This document shows, piece after piece, positions 1 to 5,006 of a stretch of DNA of 5,710 bases. This DNA is from Candidatus Magasanikbacteria bacterium RIFCSPHIGHO2_02_FULL_47_14 (lineage in GTDB: Bacteria; Patescibacteriota; Patescibacteriia; Magasanikbacterales; UBA922). The notes beneath the pieces were generated by a model. It searched no databases. It had not been told where the DNA came from and worked only from the letters and a program-made list of their open reading frames with translations. Each line of letters begins with the position of its first letter. The stretch's first letter is position 1. Made by a program: the position numbers and the translations under genes. Location: assembly GCA_001784275.1 (NCBI GenBank), contig MFQB01000049.1:426-6135 (forward strand), given 5' to 3'.

Positions 1-1051
1 TAATGTCACGCAAACTCTTCAGCACAGCGACTGCCTTGCTGGGTGAGTGTGCAATGTCGTCAAAGACTGCCACCGGCCCGGCACAGCGTTTTTCCAGACG
101 TCGTCTGAGTCCTGTAAAACTTTGTATAGAGGCAATAATATTATTTGATTGAAGGCCGATTGTATGTGCTAATGCAAAGCATCCAGTGATGTTATCGGCC
201 ATGTATTCTCCAAGAACATGAAGCGAAATCGGGTAGATTGCATCTTGATGTGTGATTACAAACGAAAGTTCGTTTTTTGTCTGTCTCACATCGGCGTATC
301 GGTAGTCATTACTTTCTTTTTGACCATAGCTCATTACTTTGCACTGTGCAGTAGCGATAACCTCCGACTGAACTTTTTCCGAGGCAACTAACAAGCCATC
401 TGAGGGGAGAGAGTTCACGAGCTGTTTGAAGGCTTGTTGGTATGCTTCCTCAGTTGGGTATACATCTGCGTGATCCCACACCACAGAGGTGAGCAAAAGA
501 TGTGTTGCGGAGTAGTGAGAAAATTTTGGATGCATGTCCCAGCCTGAGGTCTTGTACTCATCACCCTCGAGAATTGACCAGTCACTGTCGCTGATGTGCG
601 CGGCGTCAATATTATTTAAACTAATACCCCCAAACATATAGCTTGGGTTAAATCCATTTTCTTTGAGAATCCAGGTCATCAGTCCGCTGGAGGTGGTTTT
701 GCCGTAAGTACCGGCGCAGACAATTGAGTTTGGCTTTACTAAATGCTGCGCAATGATCTCCGGGTACGAACCGTACGGTATGTGCTTTTCTTTGACATAC
801 AAAAATTCCGGATTTTGTGACCCAGCGACATTGCCTACCACAACTAAGTCCGGGTCGCCTGCGGCGGTCATTTTTTCTACGTGCCATCCCGGATAGTAGG
901 CAACTCCTGCCTCGCTGAGATGTGTTGAGACCGGTGGATAAAATCCCTTGTCACTCCCTGTGACTTTCCAGCCGGCTTTTTGAAATGCAACAGCAAGCGC
1001 GCCCATACCTACCCCGCAAATTCCGATGAAGTGAATGTGTTTTTGTCTCAT
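1..1051 (-). CDS. mpl: Mur ligase of the Mpl type (UDP-N-acetylmuramate:L-alanyl-D-glutamyl-meso-DAP ligase-like), C-terminus cut by window edge
   Basis: An ATP-dependent cytoplasmic ligase that joins UDP-MurNAc to an amino acid or peptide during peptidoglycan precursor synthesis or recycling. I translated 350 residues from the ATG at 1051. The N-terminal Rossmann motif HFIGICGVGMGALA (residues 7-20) binds the UDP-sugar. The ATP P-loop AGTYGKTTS is at 113-121, EGDEY at 162-166, a WDHADVYP segment at 192-199, GEYMADN at 281-287, and a C-terminal-domain DDIAHSPSK at 331-339. The GIC motif, EGDEY and HADVY are closer to Mpl than to MurC, which usually has GIGGIGMS and DHxD. Roughly 100 residues of the usual 450-480 are missing because the gene runs off the left edge. 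Its ATG overlaps the stop of the upstream gene as ATGA, so translation is probably coupled; there is no Shine-Dalgarno. In an organism lacking MurC it could act as MurC, so the exact substrate is uncertain. Confidence 0.85.
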   Translation of the reverse strand, partial: MRQKHIHFIGICGVGMGALAVAFQKAGWKVTGSDKGFYPPVSTHLSEAGVAYYPGWHVEKMTAAGDPDLVVVGNVAGSQNPEFLYVKEKHIPYGSYPEIIAQHLVKPNSIVCAGTYGKTTSSGLMTWILKENGFNPSYMFGGISLNNIDAAHISDSDWSILEGDEYKTSGWDMHPKFSHYSATHLLLTSVVWDHADVYPTEEAYQQAFKQLVNSLPSDGLLVASEKVQSEVIATAQCKVMSYGQKESNDYRYADVRQTKNELSFVITHQDAIYPISLHVLGEYMADNITGCFALAHTIGLQSNNIIASIQSFTGLRRRLEKRCAGPVAVFDDIAHSPSKAVAVLKSLRDI

Positions 1052-1704
1052 GTTGTTTGAAGTAACTGCTTCAGTTCTATAGTATCATGGTGCCATTTTT
1101 TTCCATCAAACCACTCAACACCTTGAAACTGTAGTTTGTAGGTATCACCGGGGCGTTGTGCGCTGCCAAGATAGATATATTTTTTGTTTTGTTCTTTTGC
1201 ATAGAGAACTGCGCGCACCATCATGCCCATACCCATGTCATTTGGAGATCGTTCTACGTCGTAAAATGGGTAGGCGTAGTGGATCAACTCGTTGGTCTGG
1301 CGCGCGATGGCATAGCCACAGGCAACTGGTCCATACCGAAACAGCATATTGTAATTACTCTTTTCCGCGTCAGTGAGCAGTTCTTTGACTTTGTTTGCAC
1401 TAAATACACCGGCTCCAAATTTTGTATCATAAAAATCTTTTGCAAGTTTTCCAACTGACCAATGATACTCAGAGTAGGGAAGTGCAACAGTTTCCATTGT
1501 TAGGTCTTCTGTTTTGCGTAAGATTCGCCGATTTTCACTTGATGGTTCAAATTTTGAGAGGTCAATACGTACGCTCCTGGTCTGATACATGAAGCCCTTT
1601 GCCTCTCGTCTAAATAAATAACCCTGGTCGTATGCAGCGTTTATAACGTCGTCAGAAAAATCTGTGATAGTTTGTTCAGCCCAACTGAAGTACGCTGTGG
1701 CCAT
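1048..1704 (-). CDS. ATE/Bpt-like aminoacyl-tRNA-protein transferase homologue (GNAT-fold), in peptidoglycan operon
   Basis: A 218-residue protein resembling arginyl/leucyl-tRNA-protein transferases, enzymes that move an amino acid from tRNA to a protein N-terminus. An N-terminal stretch, RSVRIDLSKFEPSSENRRIL (43-62), matches the ATE/Bpt signature of type RVPVxxFxPSRSQRRVxRR. The C-terminal AKEQNKKYIYLGSAQRPGDTYK (169-190, divided here as AKEQNKKYIYLG and SAQRPGDTYK) followed by DGKKW matches the GNAT-like half with its YLGYW...K..YK motif. The N-terminal cysteine cluster of ATE is absent; the only Cys is at 129. I chose the ATG at 1704 because it lies one base after the mraY stop (TAA-t-ATG); a longer in-frame start at 1845 would run inside mraY. 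The stop overlaps the next gene as ATGA. Being between mraY and mpl, it may aminoacylate a peptidoglycan precursor, as the distantly related Fem/MurM GNAT-fold enzymes do. That role is inference; N-end-rule protein tagging is the alternative. Confidence 0.72.
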   Translation of the reverse strand: MATAYFSWAEQTITDFSDDVINAAYDQGYLFRREAKGFMYQTRSVRIDLSKFEPSSENRRILRKTEDLTMETVALPYSEYHWSVGKLAKDFYDTKFGAGVFSANKVKELLTDAEKSNYNMLFRYGPVACGYAIARQTNELIHYAYPFYDVERSPNDMGMGMMVRAVLYAKEQNKKYIYLGSAQRPGDTYKLQFQGVEWFDGKKWHHDTIELKQLLQTT

Positions 1705-1705
1705 A

Positions 1706-2836
1706 TTAATATAATGCGATCCAGACACCAAGAAGTACGACCGCAGCGTGTATGATCCAAAAACGCATGACTGTTTTTTCTTCGGTCCAGCCGCGCAGTT
1801 CAAAGTGGTGGTGAATAGGTGCCATTTTGAAGATGCGTCTGCCAAGCAGGTGGCGACCAGCGACTTGTATAATGACGCTCGCCAGCTCCAGATAAAAAAT
1901 AAATCCTAAAAAAGGAAGAAGCAGCATGCGATTAATAACGATAGCATTGATTGCAAGAAGCGCTCCGAGTCCGAGTGACCCGACATCTCCCATCTGGAAA
2001 CGGGCCGGTTTTACATTGAAATAGGTATAGGTGATCAGTGCACCAACGGTTGTAGCATTTAAAAGTGCAATTTCTTGGTATCCTTCCATCCAAGACAAAA
2101 GTGTTAATACAGAAAATGTTACGAGCAGTGATCCTCCTGCCAAACCATCCATGCCATCGGCGACGTTCACTGCATTTGCAGTAAACATGACAAAAAAAAT
2201 GATGAGCGGAATGATCCAGAATCCGATATTGAGATATCCGTCAAATGGAATAAAGATCTGTCGCCAACTCTCGCCCAATTTAAAGTAAATCCACCAGGCA
2301 GCGATTGCTCCGGCTGCAAACTGCAAGATAAGTTTTTCATGCACATGGACACTTTTGCCTGGGTGTGATCCAAGCCACAGAGTGCTGCGTTTAAAGATTG
2401 ACCAGGGGAGAGTAAGAGTAAGCCAGACGCGTTGTTTCCAGTCTTTGTGTACGCGGATGAGTGTCAGGATATGACCGATTTTTTTGATACGACGTTCTTT
2501 GCCGTAGACGTGCATCACATCATCAATGCCACCAAGCAAGGCAGATAGCATCATCACGCCAATCGGTACCCAGGTAAATTTTCTCTCCCAGTTAAAAAAG
2601 AAGGTAATCAGAGCCACTGTGATGATGATGAGAAGACCTCCCATGATCGGGACGCCATGCTTACTTTTACGGGCACCCATACTCAGACTGGCGTCATACT
2701 CAGCGCTGCGGGTGAGCTTATATTTGTAAAGGAACTTAATTAAAAGAGGCGCCCAAAGAAAGGCGACCAAAGAAGACAGGAGGCCGTAGAAAATGGCCTG
2801 GCGAAGCAGATCAAGGGAAGCCTGGGATACCATCAT
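1706..2836 (-). CDS. mraY: Phospho-N-acetylmuramoyl-pentapeptide transferase MraY
   Basis: Integral membrane enzyme that transfers phospho-MurNAc-pentapeptide from UDP to undecaprenyl phosphate, giving lipid I at the inner face of the membrane. The 376 residues show about ten hydrophobic segments and all family motifs: GVPIMGG (61-67), the DD pair at 105-106 (GGIDDVMHV), NAVNVADGMDGLAGG (221-235, with D227), MGDVGSLGLG (282-291, with D284), and the hallmark APIHHHFELRGW (339-350) with three histidines at 342-344. Family length is about 320-360. The excess is in the cytoplasmic stretch after the DD motif, about residues 112-165, which is basic and longer than in Escherichia coli. The start is an ATGATG doublet at 2831-2836; the bases before it are pyrimidine-rich with no Shine-Dalgarno. 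It is the first gene of the mraY / ATE-like / mpl operon. Confidence 0.96.
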   Translation of the reverse strand: MMVSQASLDLLRQAIFYGLLSSLVAFLWAPLLIKFLYKYKLTRSAEYDASLSMGARKSKHGVPIMGGLLIIITVALITFFFNWERKFTWVPIGVMMLSALLGGIDDVMHVYGKERRIKKIGHILTLIRVHKDWKQRVWLTLTLPWSIFKRSTLWLGSHPGKSVHVHEKLILQFAAGAIAAWWIYFKLGESWRQIFIPFDGYLNIGFWIIPLIIFFVMFTANAVNVADGMDGLAGGSLLVTFSVLTLLSWMEGYQEIALLNATTVGALITYTYFNVKPARFQMGDVGSLGLGALLAINAIVINRMLLLPFLGFIFYLELASVIIQVAGRHLLGRRIFKMAPIHHHFELRGWTEEKTVMRFWIIHAAVVLLGVWIALY

Positions 2837-2857
2837 AGGAGAGAGAAGACACAGGAG

Positions 2858-2886
2858 ATGGTATCAGGAAAGAGGGGAGTTTTCAA
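2858..2886 (-). promoter_or_regulatory. Candidate sigma70 promoter for the mraY operon
   Basis: Read on the minus strand: TTGAAA at 2886-2881, a 17-base spacer, then TACCAT at 2863-2858. The -35 matches consensus at 5 of 6 positions and the -10 at 4 of 6. The predicted start would be near 2850, giving an mraY leader of only about 15 nt without a Shine-Dalgarno. It is placed correctly for the operon, but the -10 is weak. Confidence 0.35.
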
Positions 2887-2913
2887 GGTTTTTGCGTAAC
2901 AGAGCTTATCCGC

Positions 2914-2942
2914 TTGACTTTAAAGAGTCCGGTATGTATACT
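2914..2942 (+). promoter_or_regulatory. Strong sigma70-type promoter driving the GC-rich gene
   Basis: TTGACT at 2914-2919, exactly 17 bases, then TATACT at 2937-2942; each box matches consensus at 5 of 6 positions. Transcription should start near 2949, giving a leader of about 100 nt before the ATG at 3049. The promoter lies in sequence of host-like composition, outside the GC-rich island, and is back-to-back with the mraY promoter candidate (the two -35 boxes are 27 bp apart). It may be a host promoter captured by the inserted gene. Confidence 0.55.
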
Positions 2943-2952
2943 TGCGCGCAGC

Positions 2953-2993
2953 CAATCGTCGGGCTTCTTTTTTTTCGTCATACCCGATGGTTG
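2953..2993 (+). other. Leader hairpin with U8 run in its loop
   Basis: CAATCGTCGGG (2953-2963) can pair with CCCGATGGTTG (2983-2993) over 11 bp with two G-U wobbles, enclosing a 19-nt loop that contains eight consecutive T. It begins only a few bases after the predicted transcription start. A small alternative 4-bp stem (AGCC 2950-2953 with GGCT 2962-2965) would sit directly before the T run, like a weak intrinsic terminator. The two foldings are mutually exclusive, so an attenuator is conceivable. This is seen by eye only; no folding energy was computed. Confidence 0.35.
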
Positions 2994-3025
2994 AGGGGAA
3001 AGTAGGCATGGAGCCCAAATCCTCA

Positions 3026-3042
3026 CCCTCTGAAGGAGAGGG
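3026..3042 (+). promoter_or_regulatory. Shine-Dalgarno of the GC-rich gene, inside a small hairpin
   Basis: AAGGAG at 3033-3038 is a near-perfect anti-16S match, ending 10 bases before the ATG at 3049, and it fixes the start. The same bases lie in a small hairpin: CCCTCT (3026-3031), loop GAAGG (3032-3036), AGAGGG (3037-3042). Part of the site would be paired when folded, so translation could depend on unfolding. It is the only convincing ribosome binding site in the window. Confidence 0.55.
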
Positions 3043-3048
3043 AGCATC

Positions 3049-4089
3049 ATGCAGAGCGCAAAGCGCAATCTCGTGCCGTCGGTCTCGACGGATCTGGCGG
3101 CTCTGGCGGCCGCCGATGTCTTCGCCCGCACCAAGGGTGCCGGCCGGATCGAGCTCCGCGTCGGCACCGACGGTTCCGGCAACTACACGGACTGGACCAT
3201 CGGCGACCGGCCGGCGGCGTTCACCCCCGAGGCCATCGGCACCGTCGGCGGGAACGACACGTTCGTGCTCGTCAACTTCGTCGCCGGTGTGCCCAGCCGC
3301 GGCAAGCGCAAGCCAGCGGCCGTGGTGCTCGGCTACGTCTTCAACGGCAAGGCCGACGTCGCCCAGGGACTCCTGGAGCAGTTCGGCGAGACCGTCGTGA
3401 CGGCCATGGAGGAGACCGGCAAGCCGATCTACCGCAACGCCACCGGCAACGGACCGATCGAGCTCTCCTACGCGCTCTGGAGCAAGTCGGCCGGCTTCGA
3501 GCCCCTGAACGAAGCGCTCGAGATGGAGGCCATCACCGGCCTGGACGTCGATGTCTGGAGCGACGACGCGCAGATCGTGGTCGTCGGCACCAACAACAAG
3601 GCCGCCCGCGCGCGCTACGTCTCGGCCACGGTCAACGCCTACAACCTGGCCACGCAGAAGACGGAGCTCCACGGGGTGCCGGTCGCGGTCGCGATCGGCA
3701 AGGACGGCACCATCGCCCGGATCTTCAAGGACGGTGACGGGACCGTCCTGGAGATGAAGCGGATCGACACGGACGACTACCTGGTCGTCGCGCCGGACGC
3801 CAACCCGACCACCGTGCGCATCCGCACGACGGACGACAGCGCGACGTACGTGTACGCCTATGACCCGCAGGGTGGCGTGCTCTACATGGCCAAGACCGAC
3901 GACACCACGGTGATGGCGGCCAAGAAGCCCGCCGGCGCCGGCAACTTCCACGGCATCGCCGAGAGCGACGGCATGACCTACCTGGTCTACGAGGGCACCG
4001 ATGCCGTCGACCCCCAGACCGTGGAGGACAGCCTGCCGGCGGCCTGGATCCTGGCCAACCCGGATTTCGCCGCCACCGCCACGACCTGA
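3049..4089 (+). CDS. Orphan GC-rich protein of unknown function (346 aa)
   Basis: I do not recognise a family. The frame is real: nearly every third codon position is G or C, an AAGGAG site precedes the ATG, and the stop is followed by termination-like structure. The protein has no cysteine, no evident signal peptide and no transmembrane segment. After a short basic start (MQSAKRNLVP), it alternates beta-like hydrophobic stretches with acidic, Gly/Asp-rich turns such as VGTDGSGNYTDW (38-49), IGKDGTIARIFKDGDGTV (216-233) and YDPQGGVLYMAKTDD (271-285). One likely helix covers 101-122 and the C-terminus is Ala/Thr-rich. This pattern fits a soluble beta-rich protein, possibly a virion or surface component, but that is a guess. 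Codon use and the ribosome site differ strongly from every neighbour, pointing to transfer. A long antisense frame across it is a by-product of high GC. Confidence 0.85.
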   Translation: MQSAKRNLVPSVSTDLAALAAADVFARTKGAGRIELRVGTDGSGNYTDWTIGDRPAAFTPEAIGTVGGNDTFVLVNFVAGVPSRGKRKPAAVVLGYVFNGKADVAQGLLEQFGETVVTAMEETGKPIYRNATGNGPIELSYALWSKSAGFEPLNEALEMEAITGLDVDVWSDDAQIVVVGTNNKAARARYVSATVNAYNLATQKTELHGVPVAVAIGKDGTIARIFKDGDGTVLEMKRIDTDDYLVVAPDANPTTVRIRTTDDSATYVYAYDPQGGVLYMAKTDDTTVMAAKKPAGAGNFHGIAESDGMTYLVYEGTDAVDPQTVEDSLPAAWILANPDFAATATT

Positions 4090-4110
4090 TCGGCACGTCC
4101 TGCGGTAGGA

Positions 4111-4171
4111 CCCCGCCCACCCCCGCTCCCCGGCTGGCATCCCGCTCCTTCCCTTCCGCTCTTTCCGCCTC
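4111..4171 (+). promoter_or_regulatory. C-rich, G-poor tract after the GC-rich gene (rut-like)
   Basis: In 4111-4170 I count 36 C, 9 G, 13 T and 2 A. A long unstructured C-over-G stretch just downstream of a stop codon is the classic signature of a Rho loading (rut) site, and it leads into the hairpin at 4172-4211. Whether this organism has Rho cannot be seen here. The tract could also be simple low-complexity filler carried over from the donor. Confidence 0.4.
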
Positions 4172-4211
4172 GCCCCCCGCGCCTCGTGACAATGTGTCCG
4201 GCGCGGGGGGC
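4172..4211 (+). terminator. Perfect 12-bp GC hairpin closing the GC-rich gene
   Basis: GCCCCCCGCGCC (4172-4183) pairs perfectly with GGCGCGGGGGGC (4200-4211). The 16-nt loop can fold further (GACA 4188-4191 with TGTC 4195-4198). There is no T run after the stem, so it is not a canonical intrinsic terminator, but T-less stems of this strength occur after genes in high-GC bacteria. It probably travelled with the gene and ends transcription, or protects the mRNA 3' end. Confidence 0.55.
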
Positions 4212-4217
4212 AGACTT

Positions 4218-4255
4218 CGTGAAAAACACAGAATAACGATTGTGTATTTTTCACG
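4218..4255. repeat. AT-rich inverted repeat at the right edge of the GC-rich island
   Basis: CGTGAAAAACACA (4218-4230) is the inverse of TGTGTATTTTTCACG (4241-4255), apart from a 2-base bulge, giving 13 paired positions around a 10-base loop. Composition switches from GC-rich to AT-rich at its left arm. The A and T runs lie inside the stem, so it could act as a weak two-way terminator between the island and the DUF5674 unit. It might instead mark the insertion site; no matching copy was found at the left edge. Confidence 0.5.
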
Positions 4256-4285
4256 GAAATTCTTCAAAATTACAATGTATTTTAC

Positions 4286-4314
4286 TTGAAAACTTCAATT
4301 TTTTGTGGTATTTA
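4286..4314 (+). promoter_or_regulatory. Extended -10 promoter for the DUF5674 unit
   Basis: TTGAAA at 4286-4291, 17 bases, then TATTTA at 4309-4314 preceded by TG at 4306-4307 (extended -10, TGgTATTTA). The expected start is near 4321, one base before the ATG at 4322, so the mRNA could be leaderless, in keeping with the missing Shine-Dalgarno. An alternative -10, TACAAT at 4271-4276, would give a leader of about 40 nt but lacks a good -35. Confidence 0.4.
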
Positions 4315-4321
4315 TTTCTAT

Positions 4322-4669
4322 ATGCCTGAAATAAAAATTATTTTACAACCTATCTCTCGGAAAGAAGTCGAGGTAATTGCCAGCGAGCGGTTTGGAGATA
4401 TGGTAAAAGGGGTTGTTGATATCGAGAAGAAAATTATGGCACTGGGTGGAGAACTTCATGCTGATGAAGAAACTATTCTTTTGGAACAAGGATCAAAACA
4501 AGAAAATCTTTGGGGAATAAATTTATATCCCGGAGTCCATGATGATTCGTGGCTTGAGTTTGATTCAATGATTAATATCCGTCCCAAACAAGGAAATCGT
4601 TCAAGAGGGATAGAAGATATTTTGATACAACATCAGATTCGCGATATTGTATATATGTTGATTCAGTAA
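4322..4669 (+). CDS. DUF5674 family protein
   Basis: A 115-residue protein starting MPEIKIILQPISRKEV. I recognise it from recurring residues: a KGVVDIEKKIMALGGELHADEE block (given here as KGVVDIEKKIMALG then GELHADEE), LLEQGSKQENLWGINLYP, and FDSMINIRPKQGNRSRGIED. These match the family I know as DUF5674, found in Patescibacteria and some other bacteria; its function is unknown. It has no signal peptide or membrane segment. I chose the ATG at 4322, because the longer alternative (TTG at 4286) would begin inside the -35 box and add residues unlike the family. It is the first gene of a pair, with the next ATG one base after its TAA. Confidence 0.85.
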   Translation: MPEIKIILQPISRKEVEVIASERFGDMVKGVVDIEKKIMALGGELHADEETILLEQGSKQENLWGINLYPGVHDDSWLEFDSMINIRPKQGNRSRGIEDILIQHQIRDIVYMLIQ

Positions 4670-4670
4670 T

Positions 4671-5006
4671 ATGCAACACGCAAAACCAGACCAAGAACGA
4701 TGGCATACGCTTTCGTTGTGTGAACAACTTGGCAATGTCGGAAGTGAAGTGGGGCGTGCTTTGAATTGGCAAAAAAAACAGAATAAAATTTTGGCAAATG
4801 CGGCACGAGAGCGAGCTTTGGAGTTGTTGGACTTAACCGCCTCAGATGCTCGATGGCACGGGTTGCGGAAGCAAGAGATTATCCGTGTGAGAGAAGTTGT
4901 ATGCGACTTTTGGTGGGGCGGTAATCAATATGGATCAACACCCGAAAATTTAGAAAAATATTTTTTGTACTTTGCTTTTGCTGCACGTGCAAAAAAAGAA
5001 GCGTAG
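4671..5006 (+). CDS. Conserved small protein of unknown function (Parcubacteria type)
   Basis: A 111-residue predicted all-helical cytoplasmic protein. Segments such as LSLCEQLGNVGSEVGRAL near the N-terminus, RALELLDLTASDARW in the middle and KYFLYFAFAARAKKE at the C-terminus resemble a small protein I recall as widespread in Parcubacteria without known function. It has Trp/Phe-rich helices (CDFWWGGNQYGS) that could pack in a helical bundle. It is joined to the DUF5674 gene by TAA-t-ATG, so the two are probably made together. Its TAG stop (5004-5006) directly abuts the stop of the convergent gene. Confidence 0.8.
   Translation: MQHAKPDQERWHTLSLCEQLGNVGSEVGRALNWQKKQNKILANAARERALELLDLTASDARWHGLRKQEIIRVREVVCDFWWGGNQYGSTPENLEKYFLYFAFAARAKKEA

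Larger units (their letters stand above)
3010..4215. other. Single-gene high-GC island, probably horizontally acquired
   Basis: Hand counts of two 60-base rows inside the gene give 68% and 72% GC, against 38% for a row in the left operon. The shift occurs within a few tens of bases on the left (about 3010-3050) and within about ten bases on the right (4211-4220). Host-type genes continue on both sides, and no broken host gene is visible at either junction, so the island sits cleanly between two transcription units. I found no integrase, transposase, target-site duplication or attC-like core. The origin could be transfer from a high-GC bacterium or phage; an assembly chimera must be excluded. 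Confidence 0.7.

Noticed and set aside
415..887. Small minus-strand frames of 64 and 79 residues
   Set aside because: They lie in other frames of the mpl-type gene, whose motifs run continuously through this region.
1156..1458. Plus-strand frames opposite the ATE-like gene
   Set aside because: Antisense shadows of a gene with clear family motifs; no promoter, ribosome site or conserved content.
1705..1845. Longer start for the ATE-like gene at 1845
   Set aside because: It would overlap the conserved C-terminal HHH motif region of mraY by about 140 bases; the ATG at 1704 is immediately after the mraY stop and fits family alignment.
2920..4254. A 444-residue minus-strand open frame opposite the GC-rich gene
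   Set aside because: The high-GC sense gene lacks stops on the antisense. The translation is low-complexity (Arg/Gly/Val/Asp-rich), crosses both composition boundaries and has no ribosome site, whereas the plus frame has the expected third-position GC.
3010..4260. Integron cassette or transposon as the vehicle of the island
   Set aside because: No attC core pair (RYYYAAC/GTTRRRY), no terminal inverted repeats matching between ends, no target-site duplication seen by eye, and no integrase or transposase in the window.
3725..4267. Arg/Pro/Ser-rich minus-strand frame of 180 residues
   Set aside because: Shadow frame with extreme composition spanning the gene end, the C-rich tract and the AT-rich repeat; no coding signal.
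4189..4278. Direct repeat ACAATGT at 4189-4195 and 4272-4278
   Set aside because: Only 7 bases in AT-rich context and both copies are on the same side of the island; explained by chance.
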